Origin: a bacterium
GTDB taxonomy: Bacteria; Latescibacterota; Latescibacteria; Latescibacterales; Latescibacteraceae
Length of the DNA: 64,000 nt
NCBI GenBank assembly: GCA_021372535.1
Contig: JAJFUH010000112.1
Span: 1 to 64,000 of the forward strand
Direction: 5' to 3'
Each line of letters opens with the position of its first letter. The stretch's first letter is position 1. The notes under the pieces are model-generated. The model did not search any database. It worked only from the letters and a program-made list of their open reading frames with translations, and was not told the origin of the DNA. Shown here one piece after another: positions 36,601-44,084 of this stretch. Made by a program: the position numbers and the translations under genes.

Positions 36601-36724
36601 TGTCGAAGGAGAAAAACTCTTTGTGAGACGCCATTTTCCGTAATACGGCTTTATCCTCTTTATTCACGATAACCGCAGCTTTTATACTTACCGAACCGAT
36701 ATCGATGCCTATTCCGACCTTCAT
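33686..36724 (-). CDS. acyl-CoA dehydratase activase-type ATPase, two BadF/BcrA domains plus DUF2229
   Basis: A 1012-residue protein. The first ASKHA ATPase domain (1-300) begins GIGIDIGSVSIKAAV and has EMGGETSRYI and DCAAGTGAFVDQQA. The second (about 315-600) begins LGVDIGSVSTNLVV and has TTGSGRELIG, EIGGQDSKYI and MNDACAAGTGSFLEEQA, whose Cys is the iron-sulphur ligand of activases. Residues 650-1000 form the DUF2229 part (YNVYLSECGFC, AEPCYPLIVAHGH, FKCGPDSFIKQY). Such proteins couple ATP hydrolysis to low-potential electron transfer. The 3' end overlaps the partner gene by four bases. It follows dcd after 43 bases. Confidence 0.88.
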   Translation of the reverse strand: MKVGIGIDIGSVSIKAAVIVNKEDKAVLRKMASHKEFFSFDTEQDNAAFAVVLSRYQRIKGQPLVAAQTILDSIMEFLDGGELHLTVTGSGGKLAGTYYNVPVINEFAAIVEAVNHFHPDVRTIFEMGGETSRYILLGKDTSNGTLNIIDYGNNGDCAAGTGAFVDQQASRLKFRIEEIGTVVEKASKAAQIAGRCSVFAKSDMIHAQQRGYQPDEVLKGLCNAVSRNFKSVICRSKKVTPPVLFIGGVAMNSGMLQSIRQIFDLDDNDIYTPQTMNWLGALGCAIKSLDQAPVMIQSARTQTKSSVFPSYDKLTLDHVRLLREHVIPFTFPDTKEPIPAYLGVDIGSVSTNLVVIDAHGNVIKEIYTQTKARPIEVVSEGLNEIGREIGDRIQIKGVATTGSGRELIGILIGADTINDEITAHKTGALHISRKMLGKEVDTIFEIGGQDSKYISIEDGIVVDFTMNDACAAGTGSFLEEQAEDLSISIINEFARIALSSEHPIRLGERCTVFMGRDLYSYLQRGAPKADLIAGLAYSVVYNYLNRVVRDRKIGNTIFFQGGTAYNDAVAAAFARVTGKEIIVPPHNGVMGAIGAALLAKRKMEAINLDSTFKGFDLTKVHFELREFTCKGCSNFCTVQEFTVDGEKTYWGDKCSERYRKRKKVSKSAVIEDLYKKREELLFGSYIENGMIGPKVGIPLTMYTYDRLPFYNVYLSECGFCTVLSDATNTTISNMGIESVVAEPCYPLIVAHGHIRHLFDKGVDYVWLPNIINAETETPEYESFVCVWGMTLPFVAEHAPVFHPHRDKILKPTLHFRDGDKMVRNELTEYFKKYGISRAVSERAFDKAVKAQQEFRSSLKKAGRHAVEQVKTAGEKAIVLVGRPYNIYDRAINLSVAAKLAGIYGINVIPMDFLDFEGTDISGYHRNMYWNYGKKIIQTAIKLSQEKQFDIIYITNFKCGPDSFIKQYIRKALGRPYLVLQFDGHSNDAGMMTRCEAYLDSKGFLSTWEGTKT

Positions 36725-36767
36725 AATGACCTTTACTCACAGTGTGATTGACGTAATAATCAAGAAC

Positions 36768-37325
36768 TTATGATGTGCTGTCGATTTTCGATATGGTGAT
36801 ATTCTGTTGAGCCTGATATTTCCCCTTCTTGTCTGCGTACGAGATATCACATGGACCATCTCCGCCCAAAAAGAGCACCTGGGCTATACCTTCATGCGCA
36901 TAAATCCGGACGGGATGACTGTTGGTGTTGATAATCGAGATGGTGACAAATCCCTCCCATTCCGGCTCGAAGGGTGTGACATTGACAACAACTCCGCAGC
37001 GGGCGTATGTCGATTTCCCGAACGTAATGGTGATCACATCGCGCGGAATCCTGAAATACTCAACCGACTGGCCGAGCGCGGTCGACCCGGGCTCCATTTC
37101 GAGAATGTCACAGATAATGTCGCTGAACATCGCGTGTGTCAATATTTTCGGATCGATGGCGCCGGTGCCGGAAAATATCTTGAATGTATCGGAAACACGC
37201 ATATCGTATCCGTATGAGGAGAGCCCGTACGAGATTTTCCCCGGCCGTGTTTCACCCTCCGCAAATGGTTCGATCATGCCGTGTTCCAGCGACATCCTGC
37301 GTATCCATGAATCGGGTTTTACCAT
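36768..37325 (-). CDS. dcd: dCTP deaminase
   Basis: A 185-residue protein, close to the usual 188-193. Motifs: [46 protein letters not shown], which includes the catalytic Glu, and GIAQVLFL. It makes dUTP from dCTP for thymidylate synthesis. ATG 37325 ([11 protein letters not shown]) is chosen; the open frame to 37388 runs into nrnA and has no ribosome site, whereas AGGGAT precedes 37325. It starts 2 bases after the nrnA stop codon, in one operon. Confidence 0.95.
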   Translation of the reverse strand: MVKPDSWIRRMSLEHGMIEPFAEGETRPGKISYGLSSYGYDMRVSDTFKIFSGTGAIDPKILTHAMFSDIICDILEMEPGSTALGQSVEYFRIPRDVITITFGKSTYARCGVVVNVTPFEPEWEGFVTISIINTNSHPVRIYAHEGIAQVLFLGGDGPCDISYADKKGKYQAQQNITISKIDSTS

Positions 37326-37326
37326 G

Positions 37327-38355
37327 TTATGAATCCCTTTTATTGAGAACCGATGCCGAAGCGTCCAGAACACGGGTAACGACTGCATCGAGCGTACCGT
37401 TCATGCTTGCCCCGGCAGCTTTGGGATGTCCGCCTCCTCCGAGGAGAGACGCGATTTCGTTTGCCGGAATCGAATCGGCCGTACGGAAGCTCGCTTTAAA
37501 CAGGTCGGTCCCTTCCTGGATTACGAGAAAAGCTATCTTGATATCCCGGATGATACGCAACTGTTCGATTATACCTTCCGTATGCTCGCGGCTGGCGCCT
37601 GCCTGTTCGAACATTTCACGGGTAATTACCGAGTATACTATTCTCCTGCATGGTGTTATGCGAATCTCTGAAAGTGTCAGTCCAAGCAGTTTCTGACGGC
37701 AGAACAGTTGTCCCGATTCCATATGCCGTCGTATATTCGGAACGTTTATGTTATATTCGTAGAGCTCCGATGCTATCCGGTGAGTCGTTGCCGTGGTATT
37801 GCTGTACCGGAAAAATCCGGTGTCGCTTACGATCGCAGTAATGAGCGCTTCTGCTATCTGCTTGTTTATAATCGATCTGTCAATATGACACAGCAGATCG
37901 TAGACAAGGGAGCCGGTCGAACACGCACGGGTATTGAGGGCGAGAATGTCAGCCTCGATCTGTTCGGGCTGATGATGGTCAATTACTGCTTTTATCGCGT
38001 CATTGTCGATAAGGAATTCTCTGATATGCCCCAGCCGCGCGTAATTTCCGAGATCGAGAACAACGACAAGGTCGCCTTTAACCGGGCTGTTTTCCGGTAA
38101 TCTGGTCAGTCCGTATGATTCGATGATGCCATGAGGGTCGAGAAACCGGTACAGATCGGGTGTGGATGATTCGTTGATAATCCGGATTTTTTTTCCCATT
38201 CCTTTCAGGAAAACGGCAAACGCCATCACGCTGCCGACCGCATCACCGTCAGGATTGACATGGGTTGAAAGAAATATCCTGTCCGAATCATGTATCGCTG
38301 TGGCGATTGCCGTCCATTGGTTTTCGTTTTCAGGGTAAAATGCGGACATGGTCAT
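37327..38355 (-). CDS. nrnA: DHH/DHHA1 phosphoesterase, NrnA-type oligoribonuclease/pAp phosphatase
   Basis: A 342-residue protein. The DHH domain has [29 protein letters not shown] and the DHHQPEQI motif with metal ligands; the C-terminal DHHA1 domain ends [15 protein letters not shown]. The family degrades nano-RNA (2-5 mers) and adenosine 3',5'-bisphosphate. It overlaps the AP-endonuclease-like gene by ATGA and precedes dcd. Length and motif order are normal. Confidence 0.93.
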   Translation of the reverse strand: MTMSAFYPENENQWTAIATAIHDSDRIFLSTHVNPDGDAVGSVMAFAVFLKGMGKKIRIINESSTPDLYRFLDPHGIIESYGLTRLPENSPVKGDLVVVLDLGNYARLGHIREFLIDNDAIKAVIDHHQPEQIEADILALNTRACSTGSLVYDLLCHIDRSIINKQIAEALITAIVSDTGFFRYSNTTATTHRIASELYEYNINVPNIRRHMESGQLFCRQKLLGLTLSEIRITPCRRIVYSVITREMFEQAGASREHTEGIIEQLRIIRDIKIAFLVIQEGTDLFKASFRTADSIPANEIASLLGGGGHPKAAGASMNGTLDAVVTRVLDASASVLNKRDS

Positions 38356-39188
38356 AGTTTCTCATACCAGTTTTTCATCAGTAAGGCATCTTTTTCGAGC
38401 GACGGGCTCTCACACACAAGAAATCCACACACGCCGTTGTCTTTCAATACTCTGAGCAGATCGCGATAATTCAGGTCCGACTCATCGAGGTTGAGGTGTT
38501 TCTTCTCCCCTTTTGCGCCGAATTCGATGCCCGAAATATGCATATGCATACGTTTGAGCTCGTGATCGCCGAGCACAGATCGGATAGTGTCGATCACCGT
38601 TTGAAATTCCCGCGCGGTATTGAATTCACCGCTCCGGGCAAAAAGATGCGCCCAGTCGATACAGGGATGTATTCCATCGAGCTCTTTCGAAAGAGACAGA
38701 ATCTCATCGAGAGAACCGAATTGTGTCGGTTTACCGGTCAATTCGGGACGAATATCTATCGATTCATCAAAGGAGCGGACAGCATCACAAAGCCCTTCGA
38801 GCTCCTTTCGTATCGTTCCATACACCGTTTCAGGCGTCTGTTTGAGCATGAAGCCCGCATGAAACGTAATACTCTCTGCGCCGCTCAACCCGCCGAAGCG
38901 GGCTGTGTTGATGATACGTCTCCTCGATGCTTCGAGCTTTTCCGGCTCGACTGCGTTGAGGTTGATAAAATAAGGGCCGTGCGCGGAAAGACGTATGCCG
39001 TTCTCACGGGCGGCGGCGGCAATTTCACGGGCTTTGTCTTCACCCGGAAAGGTTCCGCGAACGTACTCGAGCTCCATGCAGTCGAGTCCGAGTTCACGCA
39101 GACGCTTACAGGCAGTCACCGAATCACGGGGTTGTGCCGATTCCGGTGTTCCCGCTGTTCCGAACAACAGACGGTCGACCGGTCTCAT
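38352..39188 (-). CDS. endonuclease IV-like TIM-barrel protein (AP endonuclease family 2)
   Basis: A 278-residue protein with the zinc-ligand strings of endonuclease IV: LSAHGPYFINLNA, ITFHAGFM, RPELTGKPTQFGSLDEI, CIDWAHLFAR, MHMHISGIEFGAKGEKKHLNL and VCESPSLEKDALLMK. All the His, Glu and Asp positions of the three-zinc site appear to be kept. The enzyme would incise abasic DNA. The N-terminus MRPVDRLLFGTAGTPESAQP is of the archaeal/Thermotoga-like type. Overlaps tusA and nrnA genes by four bases each. Confidence 0.88.
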   Translation of the reverse strand: MRPVDRLLFGTAGTPESAQPRDSVTACKRLRELGLDCMELEYVRGTFPGEDKAREIAAAARENGIRLSAHGPYFINLNAVEPEKLEASRRRIINTARFGGLSGAESITFHAGFMLKQTPETVYGTIRKELEGLCDAVRSFDESIDIRPELTGKPTQFGSLDEILSLSKELDGIHPCIDWAHLFARSGEFNTAREFQTVIDTIRSVLGDHELKRMHMHISGIEFGAKGEKKHLNLDESDLNYRDLLRVLKDNGVCGFLVCESPSLEKDALLMKNWYEKL

Positions 39189-39418
39189 CGGGCACCTTTC
39201 CGGATATACACGCTGATTTCGCCGTTTTTCTCGGACATGCCGAGAAATTCATTACCGGTCATCGCACACCAGCTCGGCATATCGTTTTTTATGCCTTCGT
39301 CATCGGAGATAACGGTCAGGGTCTCCCCTGCCATCATTTCCTTGAGCCTGTTGGATGTTTCGATGATCGGCACCGGGCAGAATTTACCGACAGTATCGAT
39401 GGTATAATCGGTTTCCAT
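39185..39418 (-). CDS. TusA-family sulfur carrier protein
   Basis: A 77-residue protein. GKFCPVPIIETSNRLKEM has the CPxP motif with the sulfur-carrying Cys at residue 14. AGETLTVISDDEGIKNDMPSWCAMTGNEFLG is the usual second half. It belongs to the TusA/SirA/YeeD group, which shuttles persulfide sulfur. It is the first gene of an operon continuing through the nfo-like, nrnA and dcd genes, probably to 32133. Its partner in sulfur transfer is not in the window. Confidence 0.92.
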   Translation of the reverse strand: METDYTIDTVGKFCPVPIIETSNRLKEMMAGETLTVISDDEGIKNDMPSWCAMTGNEFLGMSEKNGEISVYIRKGAR

Positions 39419-39479
39419 GAAACATTCTCCTGTAAGATATATAATATGGTTAAGAAATCATTCAAAATCAACGATTTTG

Positions 39480-39508
39480 TTGAAATGCTCACCGGTTTGC
39501 CGTATTAT
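39480..39508 (+). promoter_or_regulatory. probable sigma70 promoter for the Nudix gene
   Basis: TTGAAA (39480-39485), 17-base spacer, TATTAT (39503-39508), about 130 bases before the Nudix start and in the divergent gap with tusA. Confidence 0.6.
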
Positions 39509-39636
39509 ATAAAATGGACAATTTTTAATAATACCATACGAAAACGTAAAGTTTTGAAAAATTATAAGATATTATTTATATTGTTTTTATAAATTTACAA
39601 TAATTCATATTACCTGGCCCGGTGAAAAGGTTCTCC

Positions 39637-40143
39637 ATGGAATTTTTCGATATTCTCGATGATGAAGGAAATATAACCGGCTGCGCTTCCCGTCAGGAAT
39701 GTCACAGCGGAACACGCTATCTGCACCGGGTCGTTCATGTGCTCGTATTCGACACATGCGGGAGGCTGTACCTTCAGAAACGCTCGCAGGACAAGGATAT
39801 AGAGCCCGGGAAATGGGATACATCGGTCGGAGGCCATATCATGTCCGGGGAGATGCCCGAAGACGCTCTCATTCGTGAAGCCGAAGAGGAACTGGGAATC
39901 ACCGGAACCGCTTTTGAGTGCCTGTACACATATATAATGGAGACCGATATCGAACGTGAGCTTGTCTTTACCTTCCGGTGTACATGGGAAGGGACGGTCA
40001 GATTCCACGGACAGGAAATCGAGGAAGTGTGCCCGTTTGATGTAGCCACCATCGGGTCATTGCTCGGCAGCGGCTGTTTCACGCCTCATTTCGAGGAGGA
40101 ATGGAGGCGATACAGTCAATGGACGGATCAAAACGGGGAATAG
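39637..40143 (+). CDS. Nudix hydrolase (IDI/YfcD-like)
   Basis: A 168-residue protein. The Nudix box GGHIMSGEMPEDALIREAEEELGI at about residues 70-93 is complete (Gx5Ex7REUxEExGU). The start MEFFDILDDEGNITGCASR and the segment LYLQKRSQDKDIEPGKWDTSVGGH resemble the isopentenyl-diphosphate isomerase/YfcD branch. ATG 39637 has AAAAGG six bases before it; a GTG at 39622 would give five extra residues. It hydrolyses an unknown nucleoside diphosphate derivative. It is convergent with the CheW-fusion gene, with only six bases between. Confidence 0.9.
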   Translation: MEFFDILDDEGNITGCASRQECHSGTRYLHRVVHVLVFDTCGRLYLQKRSQDKDIEPGKWDTSVGGHIMSGEMPEDALIREAEEELGITGTAFECLYTYIMETDIERELVFTFRCTWEGTVRFHGQEIEEVCPFDVATIGSLLGSGCFTPHFEEEWRRYSQWTDQNGE

Positions 40144-40149
40144 CAGGCA

Positions 40150-41925
40150 TTACACGATTTTTTCCGTATCGACAACCATCACGATACGGTTGGTATCCTG
40201 CAGAGGAGCATAACCCGCGACCGGAGGCTGTTCCGTCGCGGATGTGATGGTGCCGTGCGGGAGTACTCTGATACCGATAACACTATCGACACGGGTGCCG
40301 GTGATGCGATTCTTCCCCGTGAGCACGATTATGCGCTCTTTCAGCGGTTCCCGTGGGCGTTTCGCGGCGCGTGATCCCGGTTTTTTCGCGATATCGACAA
40401 GGTGAATGACTGTCTCGCCGTACCGGAGGACGTTTGCGGGAAGCTTGTCCGTGCCCTGCATGCCCGGCAGAAGCGACGAATGAAGAATCTCCTTTACCGT
40501 ATCAGCCGGAAAGCCGTAATACACATCGTCAACCACGGCGATAACGTATCTCCTGTCATCCCGGGATTCACGGGTGTCAGCCTTCTCTGCTGTTCCCGCA
40601 GCAATATCACTGAAATACTTCGTGTTGACACAGTACAGCGGTTCCGTACCGCCGTCAATTTCAACCGCGTGCCCCAAAATCGGCTCTTTTCCGGAGGATT
40701 GTGCGTTCTCCGATACCGTCGCGGAAAGAAACCGTGAGACGGAGCTCACGAGCAGTCCGGTTCTGGTGTTGGCCCCTTTCAGGACGAGGATACGGGATTG
40801 AGGAGTAATGGCGAGTTTCCCGGAACCGAGGAGCACTCCCATATCAAAAACAGGGAGATTTTTGTCCGTTATATGAGATATTCCCCCGGGATAAGCCGTT
40901 TCAGACGAAACCGGGGATATGCCCGAAGAATCAGTAATCGAATCGAGTTCGTCCGCAGCGATTCCATATGATTCTTTTCCGGCCTGAAACATGAGTATTT
41001 TCATCGTCCCGGTTTGAGGGAAAGAGGGACGTGTAACCGCAGTTTTCGGCGCCGGCGCGGGTTTTTCGCGTTCCCGTGGCTTTTCTTTTTCTGCCGGAAC
41101 AGCGATAATTTCAGGTTTTACGGTTTTTTCCGCTATAATTTCCTGTGCAGGGGATTTCTTTTCGATACGGGTTTCGGGTACTGTTTGTTTCACGGCGGCG
41201 GGAGTTATTCCGGCCGTGCCCGACATTTCCTTGATGAATGCATCGAAAGTTTCGCGCGGAGTACGCTCGATGTTCAGCAGAGCGGCAGGCTGATCCTTGA
41301 TCATTTTTCCGACAGCATTGACGAATACACGGCGCTGGAACAGGAGCGATTCCCCCTGAAGCGGAAGAGCCACAAAGACATCGCCTGATTCAGCGGGCGC
41401 CGTATCGAGACCGAATCCGAAAATGTTTCTGCCGAATGTTCCTAGTGCATGGGCGGCAGATCGCCCATCCACCGGTTCAGTGTAGAATATCCAGAGATGA
41501 TATTCACCCTTGCCGCCTTCGGTTACCTCGATGAGGGACGGAATATTTTTCCCCTGTAATTCCCCGGCAAACTGTTTTGCCTTGGTAAACGGATGATCGA
41601 GCTGGTCGGAAAGAATGAATTTGACCACACTCCACGAGGTTTTACCGGATTTGGAAAGCGGATTGACTCTGACCGTGATATCTCCGGCGCAATGCTGAGC
41701 GACAGCCTCGTCCAGGGAGATTTCAGTCCGCTCGAAACGGCCTTCTCCCTCGATCTCGAACGTATCGACCGTCCGGCAGAACACATCAATCATGATATCC
41801 GCAGGAATGGAGGATTCGGATGCGCCCTTGTGCTTCTTTTGGGGCTTTTTTTCGATTATTGTCCGGGCTAAATCCGACCGCTTCGTAAAGTAGTCATCCC
41901 TGCTTTTAAACCGTCCCGGGGTCAT
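40150..41925 (-). CDS. primase-like (TOTE-type) N-terminal domain fused to two CheW-like domains
   Basis: A 591-residue protein. Residues 65-215 read like the archaeo-eukaryotic primase domain of TOTE systems: LDEAVAQHCAGDITVRVNPL, then a W..VKFILSD strand where that family has a DFD metal motif, IPSLIEVTEGGKGEYHLWIF at about 128-147 (compare the GHVWIFF motif) and VFVALPLQG at 183-191 (compare NLIALPLQG). Metal acidic residues appear lost. Residues 235-305 are a Pro/Lys/Glu linker. Residues 307-440 and 457-590 are two CheW-like domains (KILMFQAGKESYGIAADELDSI; RYVIAVVDDVYYGFPADTVKEI). It is coupled by ATGA to parA. Role unknown; a scaffold tied to a ParA ATPase is inferred. Confidence 0.65.
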   Translation of the reverse strand: MTPGRFKSRDDYFTKRSDLARTIIEKKPQKKHKGASESSIPADIMIDVFCRTVDTFEIEGEGRFERTEISLDEAVAQHCAGDITVRVNPLSKSGKTSWSVVKFILSDQLDHPFTKAKQFAGELQGKNIPSLIEVTEGGKGEYHLWIFYTEPVDGRSAAHALGTFGRNIFGFGLDTAPAESGDVFVALPLQGESLLFQRRVFVNAVGKMIKDQPAALLNIERTPRETFDAFIKEMSGTAGITPAAVKQTVPETRIEKKSPAQEIIAEKTVKPEIIAVPAEKEKPREREKPAPAPKTAVTRPSFPQTGTMKILMFQAGKESYGIAADELDSITDSSGISPVSSETAYPGGISHITDKNLPVFDMGVLLGSGKLAITPQSRILVLKGANTRTGLLVSSVSRFLSATVSENAQSSGKEPILGHAVEIDGGTEPLYCVNTKYFSDIAAGTAEKADTRESRDDRRYVIAVVDDVYYGFPADTVKEILHSSLLPGMQGTDKLPANVLRYGETVIHLVDIAKKPGSRAAKRPREPLKERIIVLTGKNRITGTRVDSVIGIRVLPHGTITSATEQPPVAGYAPLQDTNRIVMVVDTEKIV

Positions 41926-42668
41926 ACAAGCTCCTCGACAAGATTCCGGAAATCCTGCGCGCCGATACTGTCAGGATCGTATTCCATGATACTCTGACCC
42001 ATTGCGGAGCTTTCACCTATTTTGACGTTCCGCCGTATCTTCGTTTTTGCAAGCGTGTCACCGAAAAAGGAGTGAAGCTGTTTCACCATTTCGCCCGCAA
42101 GCACCGTATTGGAATACATGGTCGGTATCACACGGCCGATTTGAAGCCGTGCATTGTAATTATCACGAACCGCATCGATGGTTTCGAGCAGCTTGTTGGT
42201 TCCGATGACGCTCAGGTGTTCGCAGGCCACTGTTATATAGACCTCGTCGCTTGCCACAAGGCCGTTCACCGTGAGCGCGCCGAGGGAAGGCGGGCAATCG
42301 ATGAGAATGTGGTTAAACCGTTCGGTCACGGGTTCAAGCGCTTTTTTCAGTCGGCGTTCATATCCGATAGCCGCAAAAATCTCGCGTTCGATGGAAGCGA
42401 GCAGGATATTGGATGGCACGAGCCAAACATTTTTGTGAATAGGCGCGATAACATCCTCGATCACCGCGGTCCCTCTGATGACATCATATACGGTCCGCTC
42501 GAACGAATCGGGATCGCTTCCGCACCATGATGTCAGGTTACCCTGGGGATCGAGGTCTATAAGGAGAACAGAACGGCCTTTCCGGGCAAGCTCGAATCCT
42601 ATATTAACCGTACAGGTGGTTTTACCTACTCCACCTTTCTGGTTGGCAAATACTGCAATTCTTTTCAT
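41922..42668 (-). CDS. ParA family ATPase
   Basis: A 248-residue protein. The deviant Walker A is NQKGGVGKTTCTVNIGFEL, with switch I DLDPQGNLTSWCG, Walker B HILIDCPPSLGALTVNGL and the C-terminal ARL/positive region KIRRNVKIGESSAMGQSIMEYDP. This is Soj/ParA type, without the HTH of plasmid ParA. ATG 42668 has CGGAGG before it; the frame extends to 42701 without a site. No parB or parS is seen; the coupled downstream gene is the primase-like/CheW fusion. By analogy with ParC/ParP and PpfA it may position a protein array, which is inference. Confidence 0.9.
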   Translation of the reverse strand: MKRIAVFANQKGGVGKTTCTVNIGFELARKGRSVLLIDLDPQGNLTSWCGSDPDSFERTVYDVIRGTAVIEDVIAPIHKNVWLVPSNILLASIEREIFAAIGYERRLKKALEPVTERFNHILIDCPPSLGALTVNGLVASDEVYITVACEHLSVIGTNKLLETIDAVRDNYNARLQIGRVIPTMYSNTVLAGEMVKQLHSFFGDTLAKTKIRRNVKIGESSAMGQSIMEYDPDSIGAQDFRNLVEELV

Positions 42669-42823
42669 GCAACCTCCGCGCCGGTATCTGTCATCCGGCA
42701 ATATCGCACAATATATCGGACAAATGAAAGCCGTCAGATATGCTGAGCGTTCATAACGACATTACCCACATGTATGGGATGAAAACAGTATGAATGGCCG
42801 GCGTCCGAACAGCAATTTCATCA

Positions 42824-44032
42824 TTAACCCTGTACCGCATCGATCATACTGAACATCGGCATGTACATAGCGATGAGCACGCCGCCCATAATAACCGCAA
42901 GAATGACGATGATTATAGGTTCCATGAGACCTGTCAGAGTCTCGACCGCCGCATTCACTTCTTCGTCATAAAAGTCGGCAATTTTGTTGAGCATCTGATC
43001 CAGACCACCCGATTCCTCCCCCACTGCAACCATCTGGATAACCATGGGCGGGAAAACATTGGTTTCCTTCATCGGCTCGGTAATGGTTTTTCCTTCGGAA
43101 ATCGCCGTAATCATGCTCTGCAATGCCCGGCGAATAACCATGTTCGAGGCTGTTTTTGCGGTAATTTCGAGGGCTTCGAGAATTGATACACCACTCGAGA
43201 GAAGGGTTCCGAGTGTCCGTGAAAACTGGGCAACTGCGCTTTTTTTAGCCAGGTCTCCGAGGGCAGGGATTTTCAGTACCATTTTATCGGTATTGAAACG
43301 GCCTTTCGGGGTTTTCCGGTATTTGATGAACGCTGTGAAAGCGGCGACTATTACCGCGACAATGGGAAGTATTTTTTTCGGTGTTTTCATGAAATTTGAC
43401 ATATTGACAACTATCTGGGTAGGTGCGGGAAGTTTCGCGCCTGCATCGAGGAACATCTTCGTAAATACCGGGATGACAAAAATCAGAAGTGCTGCTACGG
43501 CGCCGACTGCTACAATCGAAATAATGATGGGATACATCATTGCGCCTTTGATTTTACGGTTGAGAGCCGCCGCTTTTTCGAGAAACGAAGCGAGACGCAG
43601 CAGGATTGTATCGAGGATACCGCCGATTTCGCCGGCAGCGATCATATTGACAAATAATTCGGGAAATACTTTCGGATGTTTTGCCAGGCTGTCGGCAAGT
43701 GAATTCCCTGACTCGACGCTTTCGGTTACGGAAATGAGAACCTTTTTAAAGTTCGGGTTTTCCGACTGTTCGGAAAGAATGTTCAGACACTGTATAAGCG
43801 GAAGACCCGCGGAGATCATCGCGGAAAACTGACGGGCAAAATTGGTGATGTCCTCGGCTTGTACTCCGGTGCCGATCTGTAAACTGAATCCACCTGATTT
43901 TTTCTTGACTTTTGTAACGATAATGCCCTTTGACCGGAGTAATTTGTAGACTTCCTCCTGGCTGGCGGCGGAAATTTCCCCCTTTACTCCTTTACCGCCT
44001 CTTGCTTTACCTTCGTATAAGAAATCCGGCAT
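42824..44032 (-). CDS. pilC: type IV pilus/type II secretion inner-membrane protein PilC/GspF
   Basis: A 402-residue protein. It has two tandem GspF domains, each ending in membrane helices. Marks: FARQFSAMISAGLPLIQCLNIL, VESGNSLADSLAKHPKVFPELFVNMIAAGEIGGILDTIL in the first, and FSRTLGTLLSSGVSILEALEI, VGEESGGLDQMLNKIADFYDEEVNAAVETL in the second, ending with a final helix GLMEPIIIVILAVIMGGVLIAMYMP. It is the platform of the pilus or secretion motor. It is directly after the PilB-type ATPase (52-base gap). pilT, often between them, is absent here. Confidence 0.93.
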   Translation of the reverse strand: MPDFLYEGKARGGKGVKGEISAASQEEVYKLLRSKGIIVTKVKKKSGGFSLQIGTGVQAEDITNFARQFSAMISAGLPLIQCLNILSEQSENPNFKKVLISVTESVESGNSLADSLAKHPKVFPELFVNMIAAGEIGGILDTILLRLASFLEKAAALNRKIKGAMMYPIIISIVAVGAVAALLIFVIPVFTKMFLDAGAKLPAPTQIVVNMSNFMKTPKKILPIVAVIVAAFTAFIKYRKTPKGRFNTDKMVLKIPALGDLAKKSAVAQFSRTLGTLLSSGVSILEALEITAKTASNMVIRRALQSMITAISEGKTITEPMKETNVFPPMVIQMVAVGEESGGLDQMLNKIADFYDEEVNAAVETLTGLMEPIIIVILAVIMGGVLIAMYMPMFSMIDAVQG

Positions 44033-44084
44033 TTCGGTTTATCCCGCCCGGTGAGTGTTGTCGTTCCGATCCGATTTTCCCTGT

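Noticed and set aside
38496-39407. 303-codon open frame on the plus strand
   Set aside because: Antisense to the endonuclease IV-like and tusA genes, which have clear motifs.
39446-39592. 48-codon frame MVKKSFKINDF... between tusA and the Nudix gene
   Set aside because: No ribosome site, and the Nudix promoter lies inside it; probably chance in AT-rich DNA.
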